From assembly GCF_000282575.1 (NCBI RefSeq), contig NZ_AKJA01000042.1:1-32203 (forward strand): DNA of 32,203 nucleotides, in the 5' to 3' direction. A program made the position numbers and the translations under genes. This document shows, piece after piece, positions 1 through 10,028 of the stretch. Below the pieces are notes generated by a model, which did no database searches, had not been told where the DNA came from, and saw only the letters and a program-made list of their open reading frames with translations. This DNA comes from Herbaspirillum sp. YR522 (GTDB taxonomy: Bacteria; Pseudomonadota; Gammaproteobacteria; Burkholderiales; Burkholderiaceae_D). Position 1 is the stretch's first letter. Each line of letters opens with the position of its first letter.

Positions 1-60
1 CTCCCTCCGCTCCGCTTCTGATTAGGGATTCGCTGCGCAAATCCTGTTTGTGGACGTAAA

Positions 61-90
61 AAAGCCCTGCTCGAAAGCAGGGCTTTTTTA
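61..90 (-). terminator. Intrinsic terminator of the tRNA-Val/tRNA-Asp unit
   Basis: A perfect 7-bp stem, GCCCTGC/GCAGGGC with a 6-nt loop, is flanked by A-rich and T-rich runs on its two sides, so it can work in both directions. On the minus strand it lies just after the 3' end of tRNA-Asp and is followed by a run of six T, the expected end of that transcript. Confidence 0.85.
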
Positions 91-92
91 TC

Positions 93-169
93 TGGCGGAG
101 CGGACGGGACTCGAACCCGCGACCCCCGGCGTGACAGGCCGGTATTCTAACCAACTGAACTACCACTCC
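93..169 (-). tRNA. tRNA-Asp (anticodon GTC)
   Basis: Read on the minus strand this is a 77-nt cloverleaf starting GGAGTGGTAGTTCAG and ending with an encoded CCA. The acceptor arms GGAGTGG and CCGCTCC pair with a G-T wobble, the T loop reads GTTCGAGTC, and the anticodon GTC lies at 133-135. It is the second gene of a two-tRNA unit, after tRNA-Val and before a terminator. Confidence 0.96.
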
Positions 170-191
170 AAAACCGTTGACTGCAAATCTC

Positions 192-267
192 TGGTGGGTG
201 CTGAGAGGCTCGAACTCCCGACCTAAGCCTTGTAAGGGCTCCGCTCTACCAACTGAGCTAAGCACCC
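192..267 (-). tRNA. tRNA-Val (anticodon TAC)
   Basis: On the minus strand this is a 76-nt cloverleaf starting GGGTGCTTAGCTCAG and ending with encoded CCA. The anticodon TAC lies at 232-234 and the T loop reads AGTTCGAGCC. It lies 22 nt upstream of tRNA-Asp on the same strand and probably shares its transcript. Confidence 0.96.
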
Positions 268-313
268 GAAACCTTGTCAGCCCGTCGCTAAGTCACTGCG
301 ACGAAAGAACGAT

Positions 314-343
314 ATTCTAAAGCATTATTTCGTGCTGTGCCAG
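314..343 (-). promoter_or_regulatory. Putative sigma-70 promoter of the tRNA-Val/Asp unit
   Basis: On the minus strand a -35-like CTGGCA (338-343) and a -10 TAGAAT (314-319) are separated by 18 bp, about 45 bp upstream of tRNA-Val. The -10 matches consensus at five of six positions and the -35 at four of six. An 11-bp direct repeat (321-331 and 342-352) overlaps the spacer and the -35. Confidence 0.5.
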
Positions 344-380
344 CATTATTTCCCGACTACCATCACTAAATCAAATCAGG

Positions 381-420
381 AAATGAAAACTGCCCCCGCA
401 GCGCGAACCGCAGGGGCAGT
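381..420 (-). terminator. Intrinsic terminator after lon
   Basis: On the minus strand the stem ACTGCCCC/GGGGCAGT, extended by further GC pairs, lies 17 nt after the lon stop codon and is followed by TTTTCATTT. Confidence 0.8.
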
Positions 421-437
421 CTCGTCCAGCCAACATC

Positions 438-2846
<2,409 letters not shown>

Positions 2847-3057
2847 GGCGGGCCTTATCAAAGAATACTGTGGTTGATGTTGGCACGAGCGACAAAAACA
2901 CAAGTCTGCAGTGGCAAAAAATCACGGCCACGAGACCGATGCAAGAATCGCAACAGCATCACCTGAGTCGTTCCCGGAGGGCATTTATATGCATGCCGGA
3001 TCGATTTCATCGGCTGCCTTGTCGTCTTGGAATAGCCGGGTGAGGCTGGCACTACCC

Positions 3058-3077
3058 GGGGCGCCCTGCGGCGCCCC
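3058..3077. other. GC-rich hairpin between clpX and lon
   Basis: Perfect 8-bp inverted repeat GGGGCGCC/GGCGCCCC with a 4-nt loop, 29 nt after the clpX stop on the minus strand. No T-run follows on either strand, so it may be an mRNA 3'-end stabiliser or a factor-assisted terminator rather than an intrinsic one. Confidence 0.5.
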
Positions 3078-3106
3078 GTATTACTGCGATCCTGGCGGGG
3101 CCGACA

Positions 3107-4372
3107 TCAGGCCCCGGATACCTTCTGCTGGTCATGATAGATCATCAACGGCTTGGCACCGTTGGTGATGGTGTTTTCGTCCACCACTACCTTGGCCACG
3201 TTCTGCTGGCTTGGCAGTTCATACATCACGTCCAGCAACGACTGCTCGAGAATGGAGCGCAAGCCGCGGGCGCCGGTCTTGCGCGCCAGTGCCTTGCGGG
3301 CGATGGCATTGAGGGCCGCCGGACGCACTTCGAGCTCGGCGCCCTCCATCTGCAGCAGCTTGCTGTACTGCTTGATCAACGCATTCTTGGGCTCGATCAG
3401 GATCTCGATCAAGGCCGCTTCATCCAGTTCGCTCAAGGTGGCGATCACCGGCAGGCGTCCCACCAGCTCGGGAATCAGGCCGAACTTGACCAGGTCTTCC
3501 GGCTCGGCCCCCAGCAACACCTGGGAAGCGGTCTTCTCGGTCTGGCTCTTGACTGCCGCCGAGAACCCGATGCCGCTCTTTTCGGAGCGATCCGAGATGA
3601 TCTTGGCCAGGCCGTCGAATGCACCACCACAGATGAACATGATGTTGGTGGTATCGATCTGCACGAAATCCTGGTTCGGATGCTTGCGCCCGCCCTGTGG
3701 CGGCACCGAGGCCATGGTGCCTTCGATCAGCTTGAGCAGCGCCTGCTGCACGCCTTCGCCGGACACGTCGCGGGTGATCGAGGGGTTGTCCGACTTGCGC
3801 GAGATCTTGTCGATCTCATCGATATAGACAATCCCCTTCTGCGCCTTCTCGACTTCGTAGTTGCAGTTCTGCAGCAGTTTCTGGATGATGTTCTCGACGT
3901 CCTCGCCCACGTAGCCGGCCTCGGTCAGCGTCGTGGCGTCGGCGATCACGAATGGCACGTTGAGCATGCGCGCCAGGGTCTGCGCCAGCAGCGTCTTGCC
4001 CGAGCCGGTCGGGCCGACCAGCAGGATGTTGCTCTTGGCCAGCTCGACATCGTCCTTCTTGCCGAGATGCTTGAGACGCTTGTAGTGGTTGTAGACCGCC
4101 ACCGACAGGATGCGCTTGGCGTTGGACTGGCCAATCACATACTGATCCAGCAGCTCGCTGATCTCTTGCGGGGTCGGCAGGTCGGACTTGGTGCCCGGCA
4201 CCGTTTCGACGCTGGCGGCCTCGTCGCGAATGATGTCATTGCACAAGTCGATGCATTCATCGCAGATGAACACCGAGGGACCGGCGATGAGCTTCTTGAC
4301 CTCGTGCTGGCTTTTGCCGCAGAAGGAGCAGTACAACAGTTTTTCGCCGCTAGATGATTTTTTCTCGGACAT
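3107..4372 (-). CDS. clpX: ClpX, ATP-dependent unfoldase subunit of ClpXP
   Basis: Hexameric AAA+ unfoldase that recognises tagged or native substrates and feeds them to ClpP. The 421-residue protein has the N-terminal zinc-binding domain with Cys15, Cys18, Cys37 and Cys40. Walker A GPTGSGKT lies at residues 120-127, followed by the pore loop GYVG, Walker B ([11 protein letters not shown]) and the ClpP-docking IGF loop (KSGIGFSA). Length and motifs match the family. The gene is 241 bp downstream of clpP with a strong terminator between them, so it has its own promoter, unlike arrangements where clpP and clpX are one operon. A 7-bp hairpin lies in the probable leader. Confidence 0.98.
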   Translation of the reverse strand: MSEKKSSSGEKLLYCSFCGKSQHEVKKLIAGPSVFICDECIDLCNDIIRDEAASVETVPGTKSDLPTPQEISELLDQYVIGQSNAKRILSVAVYNHYKRLKHLGKKDDVELAKSNILLVGPTGSGKTLLAQTLARMLNVPFVIADATTLTEAGYVGEDVENIIQKLLQNCNYEVEKAQKGIVYIDEIDKISRKSDNPSITRDVSGEGVQQALLKLIEGTMASVPPQGGRKHPNQDFVQIDTTNIMFICGGAFDGLAKIISDRSEKSGIGFSAAVKSQTEKTASQVLLGAEPEDLVKFGLIPELVGRLPVIATLSELDEAALIEILIEPKNALIKQYSKLLQMEGAELEVRPAALNAIARKALARKTGARGLRSILEQSLLDVMYELPSQQNVAKVVVDENTITNGAKPLMIYHDQQKVSGA

Positions 4373-4429
4373 AGAGCTACAAAGAGATGAATTACGACTT
4401 GATGATACCCGCGAAAACCGGATTCGTCA

Positions 4430-4451
4430 CGGCTCGGTCATTTTCGAGCCG
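4430..4451 (-). other. Hairpin in the clpX leader
   Basis: A 7-bp inverted repeat CGGCTCG/CGAGCCG with an 8-nt loop lies 57 nt upstream of the clpX start, between the proposed promoter and the gene. No T-run follows on the minus strand. Its role is unknown; it could stabilise or regulate the leader. Confidence 0.4.
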
Positions 4452-4481
4452 CCTATCGCCGCTTTACTCGGCCTGATACCA

Positions 4482-4512
4482 GTTATATGTCATCGTGCAG
4501 GCGATTTATCAA
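4482..4512 (-). promoter_or_regulatory. Putative clpX promoter
   Basis: On the minus strand TTGATA (4507-4512) and TATAAC (4482-4487) are separated by 19 bp, roughly 110 bp upstream of the clpX start. Each hexamer matches five of six consensus positions, but the spacer is longer than ideal. Confidence 0.35.
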
Positions 4513-4551
4513 GCAAATAGAGGCCGAAAAGGGGCCAATTGCGAGATTCGT

Positions 4552-4590
4552 AAAAAAAATGCCCGGACAACGCTCTGTCCGGGCATTTTT
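4552..4590 (-). terminator. Intrinsic terminator after clpP
   Basis: An 11-bp stem ATGCCCGGACA/TGTCCGGGCAT with a 6-nt loop is followed on the minus strand by seven T. It lies 24 nt after the clpP stop and separates tig-clpP from clpX. Confidence 0.9.
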
Positions 4591-4613
4591 AGAGTGTTCC
4601 GCCGAAAACCGAA

Positions 4614-5240
4614 TCAAACACGCTCTGTGAGAACCTTGTCGATCAGTCCATATTCGGCCGCCGCATCTGCCGACATGAAGTTGTCGCGGTCGGTGTCCTT
4701 GGCGATCTGCTCCACCGAACGGCCGGTCTTCTCGGCCAGGATGGCATTGAGACGTTCGCGCAGGTACAGGATTTCACGCGCCTGGATCTCGATATCGGAG
4801 GCCTGGCCCTGGGCGCCGCCCAGGGGCTGGTGAATCATGATGCGCGAATTGGGCAACGAGAAACGCTTGCCCTTGGCGCCCGCCGCCAGCAGGAAGGCGC
4901 CCATCGACGCGGCCAGACCGGTACACAAGGTCGAGACTTGCGGCTTGATGAATTGCATCGTGTCGAAGATGGCCATGCCGGCCGACACCGATCCGCCGGG
5001 GGAGTTGATGTAGAGCGAGATGTCCTTGTCGGGATTCTCGCTTTCCAGAAACAGCAACTGGGCGACGATCAGGTTGGCCATGCCGTCATTGACAGGACCG
5101 ACCAGGAAAATGATGCGTTCCTTCAACAGACGCGAATAGATGTCATACGCGCGCTCGCCGCGCCCGCTCTGCTCGATCACCATCGGCACCATGCCGAGCA
5201 TTTGCGTGTCCAGTGCGGAACCCTTGATCAGACCTGTCAT
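4614..5240 (-). CDS. clpP: ClpP, proteolytic subunit of Clp protease
   Basis: Tetradecameric serine peptidase that degrades proteins delivered by ClpX or ClpA. The 208-residue product carries the complete catalytic triad: Ser112 (GLAASMGAF), His137 (RIMIHQP) and Asp186 (TDRDNF). It also has the oxyanion-hole segment NSPGGSV. The start is the second of two nearby ATGs: an upstream ATG is out of frame and ends after three codons, whereas this one follows AAGGA at usable spacing. The gap from the tig stop is only 51 bp with no terminator, so tig-clpP are likely one transcript, coupling nascent-chain folding and degradation functions. Confidence 0.98.
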   Translation of the reverse strand: MTGLIKGSALDTQMLGMVPMVIEQSGRGERAYDIYSRLLKERIIFLVGPVNDGMANLIVAQLLFLESENPDKDISLYINSPGGSVSAGMAIFDTMQFIKPQVSTLCTGLAASMGAFLLAAGAKGKRFSLPNSRIMIHQPLGGAQGQASDIEIQAREILYLRERLNAILAEKTGRSVEQIAKDTDRDNFMSADAAAEYGLIDKVLTERV

Positions 5241-5291
5241 GTGCGCATTCCTTAGCGTAAGTTTGTTTTGATGGTACGCGGGAAAAGCGGA

Positions 5292-6641
5292 TTACGCTTG
5301 CGGCTGATTACCCATCAGTTCGTCGAACGCAACCGGCTTTTCCGAAACCTTGGCTTTGCCGAGAACGTAGTTGACGACGTTTTCTTCCAAAACAAGGGCT
5401 TCGACTTCGGCCAGGCGGCGACGGTCTGCGTAGTAATACTTCAGCACTTGCTGCGGGTCTTCGTAGCTCTGCGCGAAGTCGTCGATCTGTGCCTTGACCT
5501 GTTCTTCGGTGGCTTCCAGCTTGTTCTGCTTGACCACTTCGGCCAGGATCAGGCCCAGGCGCACGCGACGCTCGGCCTGTGCCGTGAACAATTCCTTGGG
5601 CAATTGCATGACCTTCGGATCCATGCCGCGCTGTGCCATGTCCTGGCGTGCCATTTCGGACAGGCGCTCGACATCCTGGTCGACCAGGGCCTTGGGCACG
5701 TCCAGCTCGCTGGCCTTGATCAGCGCATCCATCACGCTGTCCTTGGTCTTGGCCTTGGTGCGGGCGCTGACTTCGCGCTCCAGGTTCTTCTTGATGTCTT
5801 CGCGCATCTTGCCCAGGTCACCGTCCTCGATACCCAGCGATTGGGCGAACGCGGCGTCGACTTCAGGCATGTGCGCCCATTCCAGCTTCTTCAGGGTAAT
5901 GGTGAACTCGGCAGTCTTGCCTGCCACGTCCTTGCCGTGATAGTCCTCCGGGAAAGCCAGCGGGAACGACTTCGACTCACCGGCCTTGAGGCCGATGGTG
6001 GCAGCCTCGAACTCGGGCAGCATACGGCCTTCGCCCAGCACGAACGGGAAGTCCTCGGCCTTGCCGCCCTGGAACTCGACGCCGTCGATCTTGCCCACGA
6101 AGTCGACCGTTGCGCGGTCGCCGTTCTGTGCCGACTGATCGGCACCGCCGTCGCCATGCGCGCCATGCTCGCCCTTGACGTGGTAGTGCACGCGTTGCTT
6201 GCGCAGGATGTCGATGGTCTTGTCGATCTCGGCGTCCGATACGGTAGCGACGGTCTTCTCGACTTCGGCGCCCGACAGGTCGCCCACGACCACGTCCGGA
6301 TACACTTCGAAGGTGGCATCGAAGGACAGCGTGCCTTCGGCCGACTGCTCACTGGTCTTCGGTTCGATCGAAGGGAAACCGGCGACGCGCAGGTTGTTCT
6401 CGACGGCGACATCATTGAATGCACGGCCGACCTTGTCGTTGAGCACTTCGGTTTCGACCTGGTAGCCGAATTGTGCGGCAACCATCTTCATGGGCACTTT
6501 GCCCGGACGGAAACCCGGAGCCTTGGCAGTGCGGGCGCGCACCTTGAGGCGCTTTTCCACTTCAGCCTGCACATCGGCCAGCGGGAAAGTCAGAGTGATA
6601 CGACGTTCGAGTTTGCTCAGGGTTTCGACTGCAGTTGCCAT
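5292..6641 (-). CDS. tig: Trigger factor, ribosome-associated chaperone/prolyl isomerase
   Basis: Binds the ribosome exit tunnel and shields nascent chains. The 449-residue protein has the N-terminal ribosome-binding domain with the signature GFRPGKVP at about residues 43-50. It is followed by an FKBP-type isomerase domain (about 160-245; [14 protein letters not shown] at its start) and a long helical C-terminal chaperone domain. The FKBP entry carries a His/Gly/Asp-rich insertion (about residues 156-169, [13 protein letters not shown]) that is longer than I expect for the family. A well-formed promoter lies about 160 bp upstream. It leads the tig-clpP unit. Confidence 0.97.
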   Translation of the reverse strand: MATAVETLSKLERRITLTFPLADVQAEVEKRLKVRARTAKAPGFRPGKVPMKMVAAQFGYQVETEVLNDKVGRAFNDVAVENNLRVAGFPSIEPKTSEQSAEGTLSFDATFEVYPDVVVGDLSGAEVEKTVATVSDAEIDKTIDILRKQRVHYHVKGEHGAHGDGGADQSAQNGDRATVDFVGKIDGVEFQGGKAEDFPFVLGEGRMLPEFEAATIGLKAGESKSFPLAFPEDYHGKDVAGKTAEFTITLKKLEWAHMPEVDAAFAQSLGIEDGDLGKMREDIKKNLEREVSARTKAKTKDSVMDALIKASELDVPKALVDQDVERLSEMARQDMAQRGMDPKVMQLPKELFTAQAERRVRLGLILAEVVKQNKLEATEEQVKAQIDDFAQSYEDPQQVLKYYYADRRRLAEVEALVLEENVVNYVLGKAKVSEKPVAFDELMGNQPQA

Positions 6642-6798
6642 TTAAATCGTCCAAATGATTGAGAATTCGTAAGTCGGAACAGGGTTTCCGGCGTTGCCTC
6701 CGCCATCTGCGCATGCCGTGCCGAGCACATGCATATAACAGATTGGGAGCGCCTTCCAGGCGAGAAACGCCCTGCCCGACCGCGCTAAAGCTCGCTAT

Positions 6799-6827
6799 TC
6801 TATACGCAAATGTGGCAACGAGTCCAA
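6799..6827 (-). promoter_or_regulatory. Sigma-70 promoter of tig-clpP
   Basis: On the minus strand TTGGAC (6822-6827) and TATAGA (6799-6804) are separated by exactly 17 bp, about 160 bp upstream of tig. The -35 lies in an inverted repeat GTCCAA-AA-TTGGAC (6822-6835), which could be an operator or coincidence. Confidence 0.6.
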
Positions 6828-6932
6828 AATTGGACCGCGCCGGCTGCAAACACCGCCCCACCCGCTGCAAGGCCAGGGCTGGCGGGCGTGACAGGCGGGT
6901 CCGGCACGGCGCCCAAGCGCCGCACGCAGCGC

Positions 6933-7406
6933 TTATTTGACCACCGGGATGGGCGTTGCGGGGGTGATCGGCACGGCCGTGACGGCATTCATGGGACTAC
7001 CGTCGATGAGCTTGTCGGAATAAGTCAGGTAGACCAGCGTATTGCGCTTGACGTCCACCACCCGCACGACGTGCAACCGCTTGAACAGGATCGACATGCG
7101 TTCGGTAAAGACGTCCTCCTGCTCCGGCAGGCGGCCATTGAATTGCACCGTCGGCGCTACCTGGCGACAGGCAATCGATGCCTCCGCGCGGTCTTCGGCC
7201 AGGCCCACGGTGCCCTTGACGCCACCGGTGCGGGCGCGCGACACATAGCAGGTCACCCCGACCACCTTGGGGTCGTCGTAGGCCTCGATGACCACCCGGT
7301 CGTTCTTGCCCATCCAGCGAAAAGCGGTACTGACCTCGGCCAGCGTATCGGCCCCGGCCGGGACTGCCAGGGGGAGCAGCAATGCAATCAGGGATAGGCG
7401 GCGCAT
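6933..7406 (-). CDS. creA: CreA family exported protein
   Basis: A 157-residue protein, the same length as E. coli CreA, with a clear signal peptide (MRRLSLIALLLPLAVPAGA, cleavage near residue 19). The mature part carries the family core: DRVVIEAYDDPKVVGVTCYV followed by SRARTGG and GLAEDRAEASIACRQ. The molecular function of CreA is not established; it is predicted periplasmic. The start at 7406 was chosen because the signal peptide begins there; the frame is open 76 codons upstream in Ser/Arg-rich non-homologous sequence. It follows the DUF1653 gene by 58 bp on the same strand and may be co-transcribed with it. Confidence 0.93.
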   Translation of the reverse strand: MRRLSLIALLLPLAVPAGADTLAEVSTAFRWMGKNDRVVIEAYDDPKVVGVTCYVSRARTGGVKGTVGLAEDRAEASIACRQVAPTVQFNGRLPEQEDVFTERMSILFKRLHVVRVVDVKRNTLVYLTYSDKLIDGSPMNAVTAVPITPATPIPVVK

Positions 7407-7464
7407 GGTGTCCTTGGTGGAAAGATGAAAAGGGATGGCCTCGAGCCGGACCGGCAGCACCGGC

Positions 7465-7659
7465 CTAGTCGTCGAGGCGCACGAAACGCGGCACAAGCTG
7501 GCCGTCGACCTCGACCGGCTGGTGAAAGACCTCGCTGGGGCGGATCCACAGGGTGCCGTTGGCAGCCCGATAGACCACCATGGGCGTGAGGTCGGACTCC
7601 AGCGTGGCGTCGCCGACGAATTCGTAGATGCCACCCTTGTAGTGACGATAGCGTGTCAT
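7465..7659 (-). CDS. DUF1653 domain protein
   Basis: A 64-residue protein consisting almost wholly of the DUF1653 fold: YRHYKGGIYEFVGDA at the start, then TPMVVYRAANGTLWIRP and EVFHQPVEVDG. No biochemical function is established for this family. The ATG at 7659 was preferred over one 18 codons upstream because the family begins with R-Y-R-H-Y-K-G. It lies upstream of creA on the same strand, and its 5' end faces tRNA-Leu. Confidence 0.85.
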   Translation of the reverse strand: MTRYRHYKGGIYEFVGDATLESDLTPMVVYRAANGTLWIRPSEVFHQPVEVDGQLVPRFVRLDD

Positions 7660-7731
7660 GGGCGTAATGAAACAGGGAAAGGCCGGGCATGGTACACCTG
7701 TGCGGGCCGGCACGAAAGTTGCTGAAAAACA

Positions 7732-7760
7732 CAGACAGGCTTGGCCGCTTGCAGTACAAT
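7732..7760 (+). promoter_or_regulatory. Putative promoter of tRNA-Leu
   Basis: CAGACA (7732-7737) and TACAAT (7755-7760) are separated by 17 bp. The -10 matches five of six positions and the -35 four of six. A transcript starting near 7767 would have a leader of about 77 nt before the tRNA. Confidence 0.45.
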
Positions 7761-7843
7761 GGCGCGCTTTGTTTCATGACTACCTTCATCGGCTGCGGCG
7801 CCCTGCCTACAGACCGCTATCGCACCGATGACCGACACCTTCA

Positions 7844-7930
7844 GCGAGGATGGCGAAATTGGTAGACGCACCAGGTTTAGGTCCTGACGCCAGCAATGGT
7901 GTGGGGGTTCGAGTCCCCCTCCTCGCACCA
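7844..7930 (+). tRNA. tRNA-Leu (anticodon TAG)
   Basis: An 87-nt class II tRNA with the long variable arm typical of leucine tRNAs. It starts GCGAGGATGGCGAAATTGG, pairs with CCTCGC at the 3' end, and carries an encoded CCA. The anticodon TAG is at 7878-7880 and the T arm reads GGGGGTTCGAGTCCCCC. Confidence 0.97.
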
Positions 7931-8303
7931 TACATTCCCTATTAAATCAAACACTTAAATTAATGACGCTGTCATTATTTCGGTGTTCGGGGATTGCTTT
8001 TCTGTCCTGCGCGATCTCGACGCAGCCCCCCCCCCCCCCTGCTGTCCGTGGAAGCCTTGGCGTCGCACTGATGGCGCAGGGCTGCCTCGACACCAACATG
8101 AAGAGCCATGACCGATCCCTCGGCGTCGTAACCGGCTTCTTGATGTCTTGAAATACGGTATGCAAGAGCGTTCGCGGAACTGTCTTGTCTTTTCTCGCCA
8201 CCCAATCATGGCACTTTGCCAATTACCGATCCACGACGTATTGATAAAATTCGGCGCGGAGCTGAGGGGCTCCTATAAAAATCAACGATTATGGGGAATC
8301 GAT
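7931..8303. other. Gene-poor spacer after tRNA-Leu
   Basis: No supportable gene was found in these 373 bases. The first 50 bases are AT-rich, unlike the surroundings. The rest holds a 14-C run and several short ORFs on both strands, none with recognisable similarity or a Shine-Dalgarno site. Being next to a tRNA 3' end, it could be a decayed remnant of an integrated element, but no integrase, direct repeat of the tRNA end or transposase motif was seen. Confidence 0.5.
8026..8039. repeat. Homopolymer tract of 14 C
   Basis: An uninterrupted run of 14 C on the plus strand, immediately followed by TGCTG. It is far longer than any other homopolymer in the window. All three minus-strand frames are open across it for 76-91 codons, but none looks like a known protein. 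Confidence 0.95.
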
Positions 8304-8627
8304 ATGATCGAAAAAACATCTTCTGCCTTGCACATGCCAACGCAACAGCCGGCCTCGGCAATCACTCATTCTGGCGGCATCAACCAGCGGTTAACCAAAC
8401 TCCGCGCGCTTACTAGCAAGACCTTTCTAGTCATGGGCGTGGCCATTGCCGGGACCGGCATGGCAGTCCTGGCAGGGCTTGTCTACTATGGCGGCCCCGA
8501 CCCTCTGGCGCCAACCTGGGGTTACCCCGGCATGCTGCTCGGCGCGCTAATGACAGTAGCAGGTGCCATCATGATGGCACGTGGCGTACACCGCCAGTGC
8601 CTGCTGGGCGACGACCAAGAGCCGTAG
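8304..8627 (+). CDS. Hypothetical small membrane protein
   Basis: A 107-residue product I do not recognise. About 45 hydrophilic N-terminal residues are followed by two hydrophobic segments: about 49-68 (FLVMGVAIAGTGMAVLAGLV) and about 82-97 (GMLLGALMTVAGAIMM). A YYGGPDP loop lies between them, and the tail is short and charged. The ATG at 8304 was chosen for the GGGGA 6 nt upstream; the same frame is open 52 codons further without a ribosome site. The gene stands alone between the tRNA-Leu spacer and the hpnC leader. It is predicted to be an inner-membrane helical hairpin. Confidence 0.6.
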   Translation: MIEKTSSALHMPTQQPASAITHSGGINQRLTKLRALTSKTFLVMGVAIAGTGMAVLAGLVYYGGPDPLAPTWGYPGMLLGALMTVAGAIMMARGVHRQCLLGDDQEP

Positions 8628-9179
8628 CCCGCTTCGCCCTTCGCAACCAAACGAAGGACATCGGCTGCTTGACTGGGCCGCCAGCCAGGCTCGGCCCGAT
8701 ATCCGTCACCACCCGGTGCCCGGCCGCCGGCGATTTTCGTCTCGCTTCATCGCAAGGACAGCCATGGATCATGGCTATGGATGATGTTCGCTGACACGTA
8801 GCGCAAGACCACGCACTCCCTGATAAATGGTGGAGCTGCTCATGCCAGCGATCGAGCCGCTGGCCCCTCATTGGTCGTGGGTATAATGACGCGCCGCCGC
8901 AGGATTGCCTCATGAATTCTGAAAACCTGTCCGGAGTCGTGTGGCGCAGAACGGGTAACGGCGACGGCACGGAGCGGTCATCAATCTGCGCATCCCGTGT
9001 CAGACCGGGTGGCGGCTACCCACAACGTACGCTGCTCGTGGGGCGACACCATGGACGACGCGGTGAGCAAAGCCCGCGTCCCCAGGAGCAGGACCGCATC
9101 GCCGGCAAAGGCATTGTCGACGCCTGACCGCAAAGACCACCCCAAGCCAGTTGCCATTCCCCAAATTTCACTCCGCTCC
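8628..9179. other. Spacer and probable leader upstream of hpnC
   Basis: These 552 bases contain no gene I can support. A TATAAT box at 8882-8887 (with a weak CTGGCC 16 bp upstream) is a possible promoter for hpnC and would give a leader of about 285 nt. A 71-codon plus-strand ORF (8912-9127) follows it with AGGA near its start, but its Arg/Gly-rich product resembles nothing known. The hpnC frame is itself open upstream to 8997, without resemblance to the family. Confidence 0.4.
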
Positions 9180-10007
9180 ATGGCCGTCAACCACTACGAA
9201 AACTTTCCCGTCGCCTCGCTGCTGCTGCCGCCGCACCTGCGCGCGGCGGTCGCCGCCATCTATGCCTTTGCCCGCAGTGCCGACGATATCGCCGACGAAG
9301 GTGACGCCAGCCCGCCGCAACGGCTGGCCGCACTGGCCAGCTACTCCCGGCAGCTGGACCTGATCGAACAGGGCGCACGGTGCGACGCCCCCATCTTCGA
9401 CCGACTGCAGCCGGTGATCACGCAATACAGCCTGCCGATCCAGCCCTTTCGCGACCTGCTGTCGGCCTTCAGCCAGGATGTGGTGACCACCCGCTATGCC
9501 CGCCATGACGACCTGCTCGATTATTGCCGTCGCTCGGCCAATCCGGTCGGCACCCTGATGCTGCATCTTTACGGCCAGGCCAACGCCGTCAACCTGCACC
9601 AATCCGACGCCATCTGCAGCGCATTGCAATTGATCAACTTCTGGCAGGATGTGGCCATCGACTGGCAAAAAGGGCGTATCTACCTGCCCCTGGAAGACCT
9701 GGACCGGTTTGGCGTCAGCCCCCGGGACATCCAGCAGGGACAGGTCGACCAGCGCTGGCGGCAGTTGATGCAATTCGAGCTGGATCGGACGCGCGCGCTG
9801 ATGCTCTCGGGAGCACCATTGGCGCACCGCCTGCCGGGACGCATCGGCTGGGAACTGCGCCTAGTGGTGCAAGGCGGCTTGCGTATCCTGGAACGGATCG
9901 AGGCAGTCGGGGGCGACATCTTCACTCGACGGCCCAGGCTGGGCAGCCGGGATTGGCTGGTGGTCGGCTGGCGCGGCCTGACCTGGCGAGGCCGCACCGG
10001 CCGCTAG
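9180..10007 (+). CDS. hpnC: Hydroxysqualene synthase HpnC
   Basis: A squalene/phytoene-synthase-fold enzyme predicted to convert presqualene diphosphate, made by HpnD, into hydroxysqualene, the second step of the bacterial HpnDCE route to squalene and hopanoids. The 275-residue product has both aspartate motifs that hold Mg2+-diphosphate: DDIAD at 35-39 and DVAID at 157-161 (in QLINFWQDVAIDW). It lacks the FLP segment seen in HpnD and starts with MAVNHYENFPVASLLLP, typical of HpnC. The start at 9180 has a poor ribosome site, but the 61 codons upstream in frame are low-complexity and non-homologous. Unusually, hpnD is not next to it: an HDOD gene on the opposite strand separates them. Confidence 0.9.
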   Translation: MAVNHYENFPVASLLLPPHLRAAVAAIYAFARSADDIADEGDASPPQRLAALASYSRQLDLIEQGARCDAPIFDRLQPVITQYSLPIQPFRDLLSAFSQDVVTTRYARHDDLLDYCRRSANPVGTLMLHLYGQANAVNLHQSDAICSALQLINFWQDVAIDWQKGRIYLPLEDLDRFGVSPRDIQQGQVDQRWRQLMQFELDRTRALMLSGAPLAHRLPGRIGWELRLVVQGGLRILERIEAVGGDIFTRRPRLGSRDWLVVGWRGLTWRGRTGR

Positions 10008-10028
10008 CGCCGGCCGGCGCCGTCGGCA

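Noticed and set aside
3058..3077. Hairpin after clpX as an intrinsic terminator
   Set aside because: The stem is strong, but no T-run follows on the minus strand, so it was listed only as a hairpin.
2847..3106. Sigma-32 promoter upstream of lon
   Set aside because: Partial CTTG-type -35 sequences exist, but none is followed at proper spacing by a good CCCCAT-like -10; I could not support a specific site.
7947..8222. Three overlapping minus-strand ORFs across the C-tract as a phase-variable gene
   Set aside because: No product resembles a known protein and no ribosome site precedes any of them; I kept only the tract itself as an observation.
8569..8970. 133-codon minus-strand ORF downstream of the small membrane protein
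   Set aside because: It overlaps the end of the membrane protein gene, lacks a ribosome site and has no recognisable motif.
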